Part shown: positions 16,432-24,706 of the stretch, piece after piece | Numbering within the stretch: position 1 is the first letter of the stretch | Layout of the letters: the number at the start of each line of letters is the position of its first letter | DNA from: Halomicrococcus gelatinilyticus | GTDB lineage: Archaea > Halobacteriota > Halobacteria > Halobacteriales > Haladaptataceae | Assembly (NCBI GenBank): GCA_024227995.1 | Contig: CP100465.1 | Location: 1,054,001-1,118,000 of the forward strand | Length of the DNA: 64,000 nucleotides | Direction of reading: 5' to 3' | The notes under the pieces: model-generated | Told to the model about the DNA's origin: nothing | What the model saw: the letters and a program-made list of their open reading frames with translations, nothing else | Database searches by the model: none | Program-made: the position numbers and the translations under genes

Positions 16432-17622
16432 TCAGCGGACGCGGTACGCGACGAACCCGACCGCAACGACGGCGGCGATGCCGCCGAACAGGGGAAGGGC
16501 GGGGAACGCCGGCATCGAGTTGCTGCTGGCCGACGCCTGACCGACGTCCTGGCTCTGGCCCGCCGACCCGGTCGACGACGGGAGCGTGAGCCGGACGGTG
16601 TCGTTTGCGGCCAGCGGATCGGCGTTCGTCAGGATGGGCACCGGGGCGTCACCGGTCTCGAGGTTCGCCGAGTGGTTCACGTTCGGGAGCTGGTACCCCT
16701 GGAACGTGACCGCTATCTTGTCCGTGTCGTGGGCGAACTGCTTCTCCAGGGTCCGCCCGCGGAGCTCGTAGGCGACGCCCACGCGCGCCGAGGAGTTTGC
16801 GGGGACCGTGACGTTCACCGCGACCCCGCGAGCGGTCTCGCGGTAGGCCGTCTGCTCCTGCTGGAACATCGCCGCGTAGGGTCGCGCGGCGTCGGGCATG
16901 CGGACGGCGAACGTCCCGACGTACGGCCGGTCGCCGGTGTTGCGGACCGTGAGCGCCTCGACGACCTGCGGCGACCCCGAGGCGTTCGCGGGCGCGGACA
17001 CCCGCACCACGTGGCTCGCCGGGGTGCCGCCGGAGACGCTCAGCACCGACCCGTCGTCGGTCGGCGGCGGCGTCTCGACCGTCACCGAGGCGTTCCCCTC
17101 GGCCGGCACGGTCTCCAGGTAGGGAGCGCCGTCCACGGTGGCCTGGACGCGGTAGGTGTGGTTCGGCTGGAGCGGCCCGAACGCGAAGCTCCCGTCGGAG
17201 TCGGTCCGGGCGCGGTCGACCGAGAATCCTTCCTCGCTCACGAGTTCGACGGTGGCCCCCGTCCGTGGCTCGCCCGACGGGGCGACGACGCGGCCGGAGA
17301 GCGACCGGCCGAGCTGTATCGACGTCGTCGTCTCGTTCTGGAGGACGGCGGAGTGGACCGCGCCGTCGTGGACGACCTCGACGAGGTACACCGGGGCGTC
17401 GCGCACGTCGACCGAGAAGCGGTCACCGTCGACGGTGGTCCTGACGGGGTCGTCCATCTTCCGGAAGTCCTGGGTCATCGGCGTGACGGTGACGTTCGCG
17501 CCGTCCGCGGTGCCGTCGGCGACCGTGACCGTGCCGGAGACCGCGGTGGCTGCGCCGACGGTGGCGGCGAGGGCGATGCTGGCGAAGACGAGTCCGACGA
17601 CGAGTGTGGTTTTGCGTAGCAT
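16432..17622 (-). CDS. Secreted, membrane-anchored Ig-like (carboxypeptidase-regulatory) protein of the ccm operon
   Basis: Unrecognised 396-residue surface protein. A signal-like helix (1-27) is followed by two Ig-like/CarboxypepD-regulatory repeats (about 29-105 and 108-183, the second with GRVVAPSGEPRTGATVELV and DSDGSFAFGPL). Next comes a beta-rich region with many N-glycosylation sequons, and a C-terminal anchor helix near 374-394 ending YRVR. It contains no cysteine, so it cannot be a CcmH-type thiol protein. It starts 8 bases after the ccmF stop and is therefore probably co-transcribed with ccmG-ccmF. It might assist apocytochrome handling or the cell-surface redox complex; that is inference from position. 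Confidence 0.75.
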   Translation of the reverse strand: MLRKTTLVVGLVFASIALAATVGAATAVSGTVTVADGTADGANVTVTPMTQDFRKMDDPVRTTVDGDRFSVDVRDAPVYLVEVVHDGAVHSAVLQNETTTSIQLGRSLSGRVVAPSGEPRTGATVELVSEEGFSVDRARTDSDGSFAFGPLQPNHTYRVQATVDGAPYLETVPAEGNASVTVETPPPTDDGSVLSVSGGTPASHVVRVSAPANASGSPQVVEALTVRNTGDRPYVGTFAVRMPDAARPYAAMFQQEQTAYRETARGVAVNVTVPANSSARVGVAYELRGRTLEKQFAHDTDKIAVTFQGYQLPNVNHSANLETGDAPVPILTNADPLAANDTVRLTLPSSTGSAGQSQDVGQASASSNSMPAFPALPLFGGIAAVVAVGFVAYRVR

Positions 17623-17630
17623 GTCGTGTA

Positions 17631-20030
17631 TCAGTCCGCTGTTTCGGCCGCTGTGTTCGGCGTGCGTTCCGCCTCGTCGGTCGTCGTCCGCGCCCGGACG
17701 CCGTGCGCCGGGTCGTAGAGGAAGACGAGCGCCATCCCCGCGAGCAACAGCAGGAGGCTGAGCCGCATGACCGTCATCATGGGGATGCGCTTGACCGTTA
17801 TCGACGCCGTCCCGTCGCTGACGCCCACGATGACGTAGGTGTCGGAGACGAGGCCGCGCTCGATGACGACGTCGCGGACCTGCATGCCGCCCTGTTCGAC
17901 GTACCGGCGCTGGCCGGCGACGCCGCTCGCCACCGTCTCACCGTCGCGGTACACGTCGAGCGAGACGCCCTTCGCGACGACCCTGGTCGGGACGACGTCG
18001 TCCGGCGGCGACTGTGCCGGCCCGACCATCGACGGTCGGGTGAGCACGACGACGTCGGCGTTCCGCACGAATTCCCACATGAGCCGCCCCTTGGCGACGA
18101 TGCGCTGGCCCTCCTGGACCTGCGCGGTGGTGCCGTTGCCGGTGATGCCGACCCAGACGCTGGACTGGTCCAGTTGCACGACGGTGGCCTGCGACCCCTG
18201 CCGGACGTCGGTCACGGTGCCGGTGACCGTCTGGGCGGTCCCGTTGAGCGACTGTCCCTTCGAGATGACCTTGCGGGGCGAGAGCGCGTACGAGTCGACC
18301 GGCGGGTTCCGCGGGAACTCCGAACTGGAGTAGCCGAGCACCCGGACGGAGTAGTCGGTGCCAGCGACCGGCTGGCGGGTGGAGTCGACCGAACCGCTGT
18401 CGACGCCGGTCGCCATGACCGACGCCTGGCCGGCGAAGAGGTACATGAGCGGGAGCGAGAGGACGAGCAGCGCCACGCCGACGTGGATGCTGGTGATGCC
18501 GACCTCCTTGAGCTTCGCGTTCCGGCCGGCGACCGCCGGGATGCGGACGGACGCCCGCTTCAGCATGCTGAGGAGGACGTACGACACCGGCGGCACGACC
18601 GAGAGCACGCTCACGCTGCCGATGGCCTCGTAGAACAGCGAGTCGTTCTGGGTCGACGCGGCGAGGCGCCACGTCTCCGACGGCGCGACGAACGCGGCGA
18701 CAGCGGTCGCGGCCGCGAAGACCCCCAGGCCGACGAGGCTGCGCCGCTTGCCCTCGACGTCGAAGTCCATGTAGAACCCGAGCAGGAGCAGGGCGGCGAC
18801 GACGAGCGGGTAGCTCCAGAGGTTGTAGTACTGCGCCTCGACGGAGACCTCGATGCCCGTGACGGCGCTCCGGAGGACGGGGAAGGTCAGCCCCCACAGC
18901 GAGACGAAGGTGAGGAGGCCGAGCAGGAGGACGGCACCGTGCAGCAGCGTCGACCGCGTGATCCAGTCCGCGTCGGCGTCGCGTCCCGTCCCGTCGCGCG
19001 CGAGCCAGTAACCGAAGGGGACGCCGACGCCGAGGACTGCGGTGACCCCCATCAGCACGAGCAGCGAGACGCCGATGCCGCCGGAGGCGAACGAGTGGAT
19101 GCTCCGGAAGACGCCGCTGCGGACGACCGACGTGGTGTAGACCGCCAGCGCGAACGTCGTCGCGGTCATCGCGGGCGCGAGGACGGTGTACTCGCCGTCG
19201 GGGCGGTACCGCGTCACCGCGTGCATCGTCGCCGTCAGGAACAGCCACGGGACGAGGATGGCGGTCTCGACCGGGTCCCACGCCCAGATGCCGCCCCACC
19301 CGAGGACGGTGTACGACCAGAGACCGCCCAGCGCGACCGCGGCGGTGAGGAACAGCCAGCTCAGGCGCAGCCAGCGCGTGACGCTCCCGATCCACGACGC
19401 GAAGAGACCGCCGTTGCCGCGCAGCAGCGAGACGAAGTGGGCGGCCCCGATGGCGAACGGCATCGTGAGCAGGGCGTAGGACGCGAACATCACCGGCGGG
19501 TGGATGGCCATGTACGGGTCGACGAGCAGCGGGTTGAGGCCCTGGCCGCTCGTCGGGACGTACCCGGACGGCGCGTTGGGGAACTCGCTCGCGGTCGGGG
19601 TGAAGGGGCTCTTGAGGAGGAGCATCCCGGCGAAGTACGCGACGGTGCCGACCGTGAACGCGTGGACGAGTTTCGTGTCGCGGCCGTCCATCCCGCGGTA
19701 CAGCGCCGCAGCGAACGCGACGAACGAGACGATGGTCGCCCACAGGAGGATGGACCCCTCGTTGCCCGCGTACACGCCCGTGACACGGTACAGCAGCGGG
19801 AGGTAGTCCGCCGTGTTGTGCCAGACGTAGGCGTTGGAGTAGTCGGTCGAGACGAACTGGTAGGTGAGATGGAGGAGGGCGCTGAACAGCAGGACGAACG
19901 CGCCGCCGAGCAGCAGCGTCACGTAGTCGGCGTAGCGGTCGTCGTCGACGACGTACCCGCGGACGAGGACGCCCAGCGCGGCGACGAGCACGACGAACGC
20001 CAGCGCCAGCAGGATTGTGCCAGGCGTCAT
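17631..20030 (-). CDS. ccmF: CcmF-type heme lyase subunit with extra OB-like domain
   Basis: Membrane protein that ligates heme to apocytochrome c. The heme-handling WWD motif is at residues 244-256 (GWGGIWAWDPVE), and the conserved MAIHPPVMF with a putative heme-ligand His lies near 175-182. About 14-15 transmembrane helices are present. At 799 residues it is longer than typical CcmF (roughly 650). Residues about 600-667 form an extracytoplasmic beta-rich, OB-like segment (GTVTDVRQG ... RIVAKGRL) reminiscent of CcmE, before the last helix at about 750-772. Its start overlaps ccmG by 4 bases. Confidence 0.9.
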   Translation of the reverse strand: MTPGTILLALAFVVLVAALGVLVRGYVVDDDRYADYVTLLLGGAFVLLFSALLHLTYQFVSTDYSNAYVWHNTADYLPLLYRVTGVYAGNEGSILLWATIVSFVAFAAALYRGMDGRDTKLVHAFTVGTVAYFAGMLLLKSPFTPTASEFPNAPSGYVPTSGQGLNPLLVDPYMAIHPPVMFASYALLTMPFAIGAAHFVSLLRGNGGLFASWIGSVTRWLRLSWLFLTAAVALGGLWSYTVLGWGGIWAWDPVETAILVPWLFLTATMHAVTRYRPDGEYTVLAPAMTATTFALAVYTTSVVRSGVFRSIHSFASGGIGVSLLVLMGVTAVLGVGVPFGYWLARDGTGRDADADWITRSTLLHGAVLLLGLLTFVSLWGLTFPVLRSAVTGIEVSVEAQYYNLWSYPLVVAALLLLGFYMDFDVEGKRRSLVGLGVFAAATAVAAFVAPSETWRLAASTQNDSLFYEAIGSVSVLSVVPPVSYVLLSMLKRASVRIPAVAGRNAKLKEVGITSIHVGVALLVLSLPLMYLFAGQASVMATGVDSGSVDSTRQPVAGTDYSVRVLGYSSSEFPRNPPVDSYALSPRKVISKGQSLNGTAQTVTGTVTDVRQGSQATVVQLDQSSVWVGITGNGTTAQVQEGQRIVAKGRLMWEFVRNADVVVLTRPSMVGPAQSPPDDVVPTRVVAKGVSLDVYRDGETVASGVAGQRRYVEQGGMQVRDVVIERGLVSDTYVIVGVSDGTASITVKRIPMMTVMRLSLLLLLAGMALVFLYDPAHGVRARTTTDEAERTPNTAAETAD

Positions 20031-20515
20031 CGGCTCTCACTCCCGTTGTACTGGCGGTCCGCGCTGTCGAGGTAGGAGAGGAAGTCCTGCTTCGGGGCGT
20101 ACCCCGAGATGCGTGTCAGCTCCTCGCCGTCGGGCGTGATTATCACGTGCTGGGGCGGGTAGTTGACGTTGTACTGCTGTTTCAGGCGGCTGGCCTCGGT
20201 CCCGTCGTCGTCGAGGTTGACCGCCACGAGGACGAAGTCGTCGAGGCGCGACTGGACCGTCGGGTCGGAGTAGACCTTCCGGTTGTAGTCCTCGCAGTAG
20301 GTGCACCACGTCGTCCAGAAGTAGACGACGACGGGCCTGTCCTGCTCGGCCGCCACCTGCTTGGCCTCGGAAACGTCCGTTCGCCACTCGGTGTCGCCGT
20401 GGTAGGAGTAGTCGTCGTCGCTCATCACCGGCGCCGCGTGCATCGAGAGGTACCCGATTCCCAGAACGAGGGTGAGGAAGGCGAGAGTCGACGCCTTCCG
20501 CGGGGTTATGGGCAT
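20027..20515 (-). CDS. ccmG: Membrane-anchored thioredoxin-like protein (CcmG-type)
   Basis: A 162-residue extracytoplasmic thioredoxin, probably keeping apocytochrome CxxCH cysteines reduced. A signal/anchor helix (about 9-28) precedes a thioredoxin fold with active site WTTWCTYCEDY (C71, C74) and the cis-proline strand YPPQHVIITPDGEE. CcdA (22237) is the likely electron donor across the membrane. The stop overlaps the ccmF start. A TATA-like element on the minus strand near 20543-20553 would drive ccmG-ccmF and the Ig-like gene. CcmG versus DsbD-gamma-type cannot be decided from sequence alone. Confidence 0.82.
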   Translation of the reverse strand: MPITPRKASTLAFLTLVLGIGYLSMHAAPVMSDDDYSYHGDTEWRTDVSEAKQVAAEQDRPVVVYFWTTWCTYCEDYNRKVYSDPTVQSRLDDFVLVAVNLDDDGTEASRLKQQYNVNYPPQHVIITPDGEELTRISGYAPKQDFLSYLDSADRQYNGSESR

Positions 20516-20671
20516 GGCTCCGAGTATACGACTACCGCCGCAAAAATGTACTGTCTTGGCATTACTTGTAACTCGTGGCAGTCACGACTCTCCAGCGACG
20601 TCCGGTTCGAACACGGACCGTCTCTAACCAGCGTGACGGCTCGTCGCGTTTCGTGGCAGTCCGACGATATT

Positions 20672-20686
20672 ACTCGCGAATCGAGT
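20672..20686. promoter_or_regulatory. Palindrome upstream of the diheme cytochrome promoter (operator candidate)
   Basis: Perfect inverted repeat ACTCG-CGAAT-CGAGT, ending 4 bp before the TATA-like AATCTTTAAC. It sits in the 283-bp divergent region between ccmG and the cytochrome gene. Its position just ahead of the TATA box is where archaeal activators often bind. The regulator is unknown. Confidence 0.4.
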
Positions 20687-20690
20687 GGGA

Positions 20691-20700
20691 AATCTTTAAC
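20691..20700 (+). promoter_or_regulatory. TATA-like element of the diheme cytochrome gene
   Basis: AATCTTTAAC predicts transcription start near 20725 and a leader of about 70 nt before the ATG at 20799, longer than for most genes here. Confidence 0.4.
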
Positions 20701-20798
20701 ACAGTTGTGTATGTACCGTCCACTATCGTTTCGGAATCGGACAGGAAAACGAGCGGACTACTACAGCATCCGAAGGAAGGAACGTAGACGTACGAAAC

Positions 20799-22208
20799 AT
20801 GAGCCAACGAGATTCGACACTACTACTCAAACCGGCGCTGCTCGTCATGGGCGCCGTCGTCATGGCCGTCGTGGTCACGCTGGCGGTCAACGGACTGCTG
20901 GCGTTCACCGGCTTCGGATTCGTCGGCCAACAGCCAGTGGCCGCGAACGGATCCGGCGGCGGCGGTGGCGTGATGGAGCTGCCGGGCGAGTGGAGTGGTA
21001 ACAAGTGGTACAGCGAGGACTACCGGGAGGACGGGTTCAAGTACAAGGACCCGGAGGCCGGGAAGGAGGTCAAGTTCTCCCCGAAGAAGATGAACAACTC
21101 GACGCTCCCGGAGAACGAGAACCGGAAGGAGCTCATCAAGTACGGACGGAAGCTCTTCGCCAACACGTCCAAGATGATGCCCAACCACACGGGCAGCACC
21201 CGGATGTCGTGCGCCCACTGCCACGGCGGCGGTGACATGCCCACGACGACGGGCATGGTCGGCCAGGACATCGACATGATTCCGCTGGTCGGCACCGCGG
21301 CGGGCTACCCCGAGTGGACCGGCCGCACCCAGCGCATGCGCGACATGCGCCAGCGCATCATGGGTTGCTTCCTCCGTAGCATGGACGCCGCGAACGCGGA
21401 AGAGGGCGTCCCGGCCTACGACAGCAGGGAGATCCAGGCCATGGAGACCTACATGGTCTGGCTGAACAAGGGAACGCCCAGCCAGCGGGTTCCCTACTGG
21501 CGCCACATCGAGAAGCCGGAAGGCGACGAGAAGGTCCCGGTGCCGGAGGTCAACCCCGTCCGCGGAGCGGAACTCTACCTCGAGAACTGCGCGTCCTGCC
21601 ACGGCAAGGACGGCCAGGGCACCGAGGGCCAGTACCCGCCGCTGTGGGGTAACAACTCCTTCAACGACGGCGCCGGCATGGGGCGGATGTACACGTCCGC
21701 CGGCTTCATCCGCGAGGCCATGCCGTACGGTTCCGGCCACTCGTTCGAGAACTGGGAGGACGTCCAGGACGTCGCCGGGTTCATGAACGCGCACAAGCGG
21801 CCCCACCTCCCGCGACAGCCCCAGGACTGGAAGGTCTCTGGCGTGAAGAAGGAAGGTATCTACTACCAGCGCGCCCAGGAACACTGGAACTACAGCATGA
21901 ACCCGATGACCAAGAAGCTCATGATCGCCGGCATCCCCATCGGGGAACAGCCGGTCAACGAGAGCGTCATCCCGGACGACGTCGAGCGGTACGACGAGCC
22001 GCTCCGGGACGTCGAGGTCGACGGTTCGTGGAAGACCACGTGGTACAACGAGTCGAACACCTACGCCAACTGGGAGATGAAGCCCGACTCGGCCGACTCG
22101 AACGGTTCGAACAACTCGAGCAGTTCGCAGTCGCTGACCGCCCAGGGGGCGATCACCGACGCGATGGGTAGCGACGCGGCCGCCGCGGACGCGAACCAGG
22201 CCAGCTAA
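20799..22208 (+). CDS. Membrane-anchored diheme cytochrome c, thiosulfate dehydrogenase (TsdA)-like
   Basis: Predicted extracytoplasmic diheme cytochrome c of 469 residues. An N-terminal anchor helix (about 13-42) is followed by two class I-like heme domains with CAHCH (C138-H142) and CASCH (C264-H268). Between them lies YPEWTGRTQRMRDMRQRIMGCFLRSM. This matches the TsdA signature in which a cysteine (here C190) is the distal ligand of heme 1. TsdA interconverts thiosulfate and tetrathionate. A ~130-residue C-terminal extension ends in a Ser/Asn-rich acidic tail. It stands amid ccm genes, followed by ccdA-ccmC-ccmD and a halocyanin. Function is inferred from motifs; another SoxA/SoxX-like role is possible. 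Confidence 0.75.
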   Translation: MSQRDSTLLLKPALLVMGAVVMAVVVTLAVNGLLAFTGFGFVGQQPVAANGSGGGGGVMELPGEWSGNKWYSEDYREDGFKYKDPEAGKEVKFSPKKMNNSTLPENENRKELIKYGRKLFANTSKMMPNHTGSTRMSCAHCHGGGDMPTTTGMVGQDIDMIPLVGTAAGYPEWTGRTQRMRDMRQRIMGCFLRSMDAANAEEGVPAYDSREIQAMETYMVWLNKGTPSQRVPYWRHIEKPEGDEKVPVPEVNPVRGAELYLENCASCHGKDGQGTEGQYPPLWGNNSFNDGAGMGRMYTSAGFIREAMPYGSGHSFENWEDVQDVAGFMNAHKRPHLPRQPQDWKVSGVKKEGIYYQRAQEHWNYSMNPMTKKLMIAGIPIGEQPVNESVIPDDVERYDEPLRDVEVDGSWKTTWYNESNTYANWEMKPDSADSNGSNNSSSSQSLTAQGAITDAMGSDAAAADANQAS

Positions 22209-22236
22209 CTCGCACCCACCACATCTCAGAACACAC

Positions 22237-22929
22237 GTGACGAGCGCACCGACGACGACTGCGGTGTTTCTGGCCGGCGTCGTGACGATACTGACGCCGT
22301 GCTGTCTGCCGATGATTCCGGTCCTCGTAGTGGGTAGTGCCGGCCACCGGTTGCGCCCGGTCGCCATCGTCACCGGGAGCACGCTCACGTTCACCGTTCT
22401 CGGCGTTGCGACGGGGACCATCGGCGCGCTCACGCCCGACGACGTCCGGTTGCCGTTCGCCGTCCTCATGCTGGCGTTCGGTGCGGTGATGGCCGACGAG
22501 GACCTCAACGAGGTGTACTCCCGCTACGCGTCGAAGCTCACCGGTCGGGCCAGCACGGCGACGCGGGCCATCGACGAGGAACAGCGTCCGCTGGCGAACG
22601 GCTTCCTCGTCGGACTGCTCCTCGGCGTCATCTGGCTCCCCTGCGTAGGCCCGATCCTCGGGGGCGTGCTCGCGTACGTCGGCACGACGGGCGACGTCGC
22701 GGGGAGCGCGCAGTTGCTGTTCACCTACGGCGTCGGATTCTCCGTCCCGCTGCTCGGCGTCGCCTACGCGACCAGGCGCGGCGGACGGCGGGTCGTCGAC
22801 TCGCTCACCGACGGCGGCGTCGCCAGAAGCGTGGAGACGGTGACGGGGTACAGTTTCGTACTGCTCGGGGTGGCGATGCTGTTCGGACTGGACAAGCTGG
22901 CGCTCGCCGCACTCGTCGAACTGATATAA
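22237..22929 (+). CDS. ccdA: CcdA-type thiol-disulfide transmembrane transporter
   Basis: Carries electrons across the membrane to extracytoplasmic thioredoxins such as CcmG. 230 residues, six or so helices. The two redox cysteine sites are visible as TPCCLPMIP (C22/C23) near the N-terminus and LPCVGPILGG (C136) after the loop, the arrangement of the DsbD-beta/CcdA family. It starts with GTG, 28 bases after the cytochrome stop, and probably shares its transcript. Confidence 0.88.
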   Translation: MTSAPTTTAVFLAGVVTILTPCCLPMIPVLVVGSAGHRLRPVAIVTGSTLTFTVLGVATGTIGALTPDDVRLPFAVLMLAFGAVMADEDLNEVYSRYASKLTGRASTATRAIDEEQRPLANGFLVGLLLGVIWLPCVGPILGGVLAYVGTTGDVAGSAQLLFTYGVGFSVPLLGVAYATRRGGRRVVDSLTDGGVARSVETVTGYSFVLLGVAMLFGLDKLALAALVELI

Positions 22930-22978
22930 CGATGCTACGAGACAACACGACAGACGGGGACGAATCGAGAGGGGAACG

Positions 22979-23704
22979 ATGACAGGGTTCACCAACGTAC
23001 TCAGCCGACTCATGCGGCTCCTGCGGTGGCTCGTCGAGAGCCGCGGCGTCAAGTGGGGGACGCTCGTCGCGGGCGTCGTCTCGCTGGCGCTCGTGTTCGG
23101 CGTCGCCTCCGACACGATGTACGGCATCGAACACGGCGCGAACCTGCTGGCATACTGGCACATCGCGCTGGCGTGGGTCGCCGCGGTCGCGCTCGGCACG
23201 ACGTTCGTCGGGAGCGCGCTGTACCTCCGCTACAGGGGGCGGTTCTGGAACCGCCTCGCCCACAGCGCGGGCGAGATCGGGTTCCTGTTCGCCACGCTCA
23301 CCCTGCTCCTCGGCAGCATGTGGGGGAAGGTGATCTGGAACTCGTGGTGGGAGTGGACCGACGTGCGACTGGTGACGTTCCTCGTCGTCTGGTTCATCTA
23401 CGCGGGCTACCTGGTGGTCTACTCGGCGACCGAGCGCGACAGCGACGAGCTGTACGCCGCCGTGTACGGTGTCATCGGGTTCGTGACGGTCCCCATCTCG
23501 TACCTGTCCACGCGGCTGTGGACGCCGACGTTCCACGAGACGACGGTCGGGAACCCCCAGGTCAGCGCCAACATCGACCCGCTCACGCTCGTCGCGTCGC
23601 TGGTCGCGGCCAGCTTCCTGTACCTCTACCTCGTCGGACTGCGGATCAACATGCACGAACTGGAAGACAAGATACTTCGGCTCCACTCACCGAGGAGGTC
23701 CTGA
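22979..23704 (+). CDS. ccmC: CcmC heme-handling protein
   Basis: Membrane protein that loads heme onto CcmE, 241 residues with six helices. The WWD-type motif WGKVIWNSWWEWTD spans residues 115-128, and candidate heme-ligand histidines occur in AYWHIALAW (H61) and PTFHETTVG. The segment between them, GEIGFLFATLTLLLGSMWGK, is typical of CcmC. It lies 2 bases upstream of a ccmD-like small gene and 49 bases after ccdA. Confidence 0.93.
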   Translation: MTGFTNVLSRLMRLLRWLVESRGVKWGTLVAGVVSLALVFGVASDTMYGIEHGANLLAYWHIALAWVAAVALGTTFVGSALYLRYRGRFWNRLAHSAGEIGFLFATLTLLLGSMWGKVIWNSWWEWTDVRLVTFLVVWFIYAGYLVVYSATERDSDELYAAVYGVIGFVTVPISYLSTRLWTPTFHETTVGNPQVSANIDPLTLVASLVAASFLYLYLVGLRINMHELEDKILRLHSPRRS

Positions 23705-23706
23705 CG

Positions 23707-23826
23707 ATGGAACCACTACTGCTCGCCGGATACACGACCGTGTTCGTCGTCCTGTTCGGGTACGTCACCTACCTGCAGCGGCGGATGAGCCGACTCGAAC
23801 GGCGCGTGACGGACCTGCGCGACTGA
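23707..23826 (+). CDS. ccmD: CcmD-like small membrane protein
   Basis: A 39-residue protein, too short for most gene finders: one hydrophobic helix (AGYTTVFVVLFGYVTYLQ) followed by a charged tail RRMSRLERRVTDLRD. CcmD, which stabilises the CcmABC-CcmE complex, has exactly this size and layout and normally follows ccmC. The ATG is 2 bases after the ccmC stop. Sequence similarity is weak by nature, so the call rests on topology and position. Confidence 0.75.
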   Translation: MEPLLLAGYTTVFVVLFGYVTYLQRRMSRLERRVTDLRD

Positions 23827-23945
23827 CGCGGACCAGCGCGACGGTCGGCGCGCGCTGCCGCGTGGCGATACGATTTCTGCGTCGCCGCGCGAGAACGACG
23901 GCGACGAGCGAGCACTCACGACACCCGAGCATCCCGCTCGCGTGT

Positions 23946-23962
23946 AACCGTTCCGAACGGTT
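23946..23962. promoter_or_regulatory. Perfect palindrome upstream of the halocyanin promoter (operator candidate)
   Basis: AACCGTTC-C-GAACGGTT, two perfect 8-bp arms around one base. It lies about 10-20 bp upstream of the TATA region at 23972-23987. The symmetry and position fit a dimeric transcription factor. The factor is unknown. Confidence 0.5.
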
Positions 23963-23981
23963 CCGCGAAAGTTTACTATGG

Positions 23982-23987
23982 TTTTAT
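23982..23987 (+). promoter_or_regulatory. TATA box of the halocyanin gene
   Basis: TTTTAT lies 27-32 bp ahead of the ATG at 24014, predicting a leaderless mRNA. It argues against the upstream in-frame ATG at 23978, which would precede the transcript. Confidence 0.55.
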
Positions 23988-24013
23988 CACAACCGTGCAA
24001 TACAGTGAGTAGT

Positions 24014-24706
24014 ATGCGTCTCGAAACGGACATCGACGGGACGGCAACGAGACGGTCGTTCCTGCGAGGGGCTGCTGCAGCCGTCGGGACGACGGCCGCC
24101 GCGAGCGCGGGGGTCGGGACGACGACGGCCCAGAGCGGCCCGGACTACGGGGACTGGTTCAGCAACACGGATAACTTCGACGGAACGTACGACTACACCG
24201 GCAAGAAGGAGGTGACGGTGTACGTCGGGACGGACGGCAACGGCACCGCCTACGGGTTCGGCCCAGCCGCCGCGATCCGCGTCGACCCCGGCACGAAGGT
24301 CACGTGGGAGTGGACCGGGAAGGGCGGCTCGCACAACGTCGAGGCCTCGGACGGGTCGTTCAAGAGCGACATGTACTCCGACGCTGGCGCGACGTTCTCC
24401 CACACGTTCGAGAAGGAGGGGACGTTCGAGTACTTCTGTCGCCCCCACAAGATGATGGGCATGAAGGGCGCCGTGGTCGTCGGCGGGTCCGGCGGCAAGG
24501 ACCCGAGCGGGCTGAGCGCACCCCAGGTCGACAGCGGTGGCGGAGGCGGCGAGAGCGGCGGCAGCGGTGACGGCGACGGGTCCGGGTCGAACAACTCGAC
24601 GCTGGTCAGCGCGAGCGTCCTGACGGGCGGCGTGATGGCCTTCCTCTCGCCGATCGTGTTCGGCATCTTCCTGCTGTTGCAGAGCTCCGACGACGGGCCC
24701 GAATAG
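24014..24706 (+). CDS. Halocyanin (blue copper protein) with Tat signal and C-terminal anchor
   Basis: A 230-residue plastocyanin-like electron carrier. The twin-arginine motif RRSFLRG (13-19) directs folded export. The copper domain (about 64-157) has ligands H107 (GGSHNVE), C142 and H145 (YFCRPH) and M150 (GMKG). A Gly/Ser-rich linker leads to a C-terminal membrane helix (LTGGVMAFLSPIVFGIFLLL). Such proteins shuttle electrons between respiratory complexes outside the membrane. Lying directly after the ccm genes and the diheme cytochrome, it is a plausible redox partner. Confidence 0.93.
   Translation: MRLETDIDGTATRRSFLRGAAAAVGTTAAASAGVGTTTAQSGPDYGDWFSNTDNFDGTYDYTGKKEVTVYVGTDGNGTAYGFGPAAAIRVDPGTKVTWEWTGKGGSHNVEASDGSFKSDMYSDAGATFSHTFEKEGTFEYFCRPHKMMGMKGAVVVGGSGGKDPSGLSAPQVDSGGGGGESGGSGDGDGSGSNNSTLVSASVLTGGVMAFLSPIVFGIFLLLQSSDDGPE

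Noticed and set aside
17604..20075. Very long plus-strand frame of over 800 codons opposite ccmF
   Set aside because: Arg/His/Asp-rich shadow of ccmF; the minus strand has clear membrane helices and WWD motifs.
23026..23706. Long plus-strand frame overlapping ccmC
   Set aside because: Only the last 39 codons (from 23707) look like a protein (CcmD-like); the rest is a shadow of ccmC.
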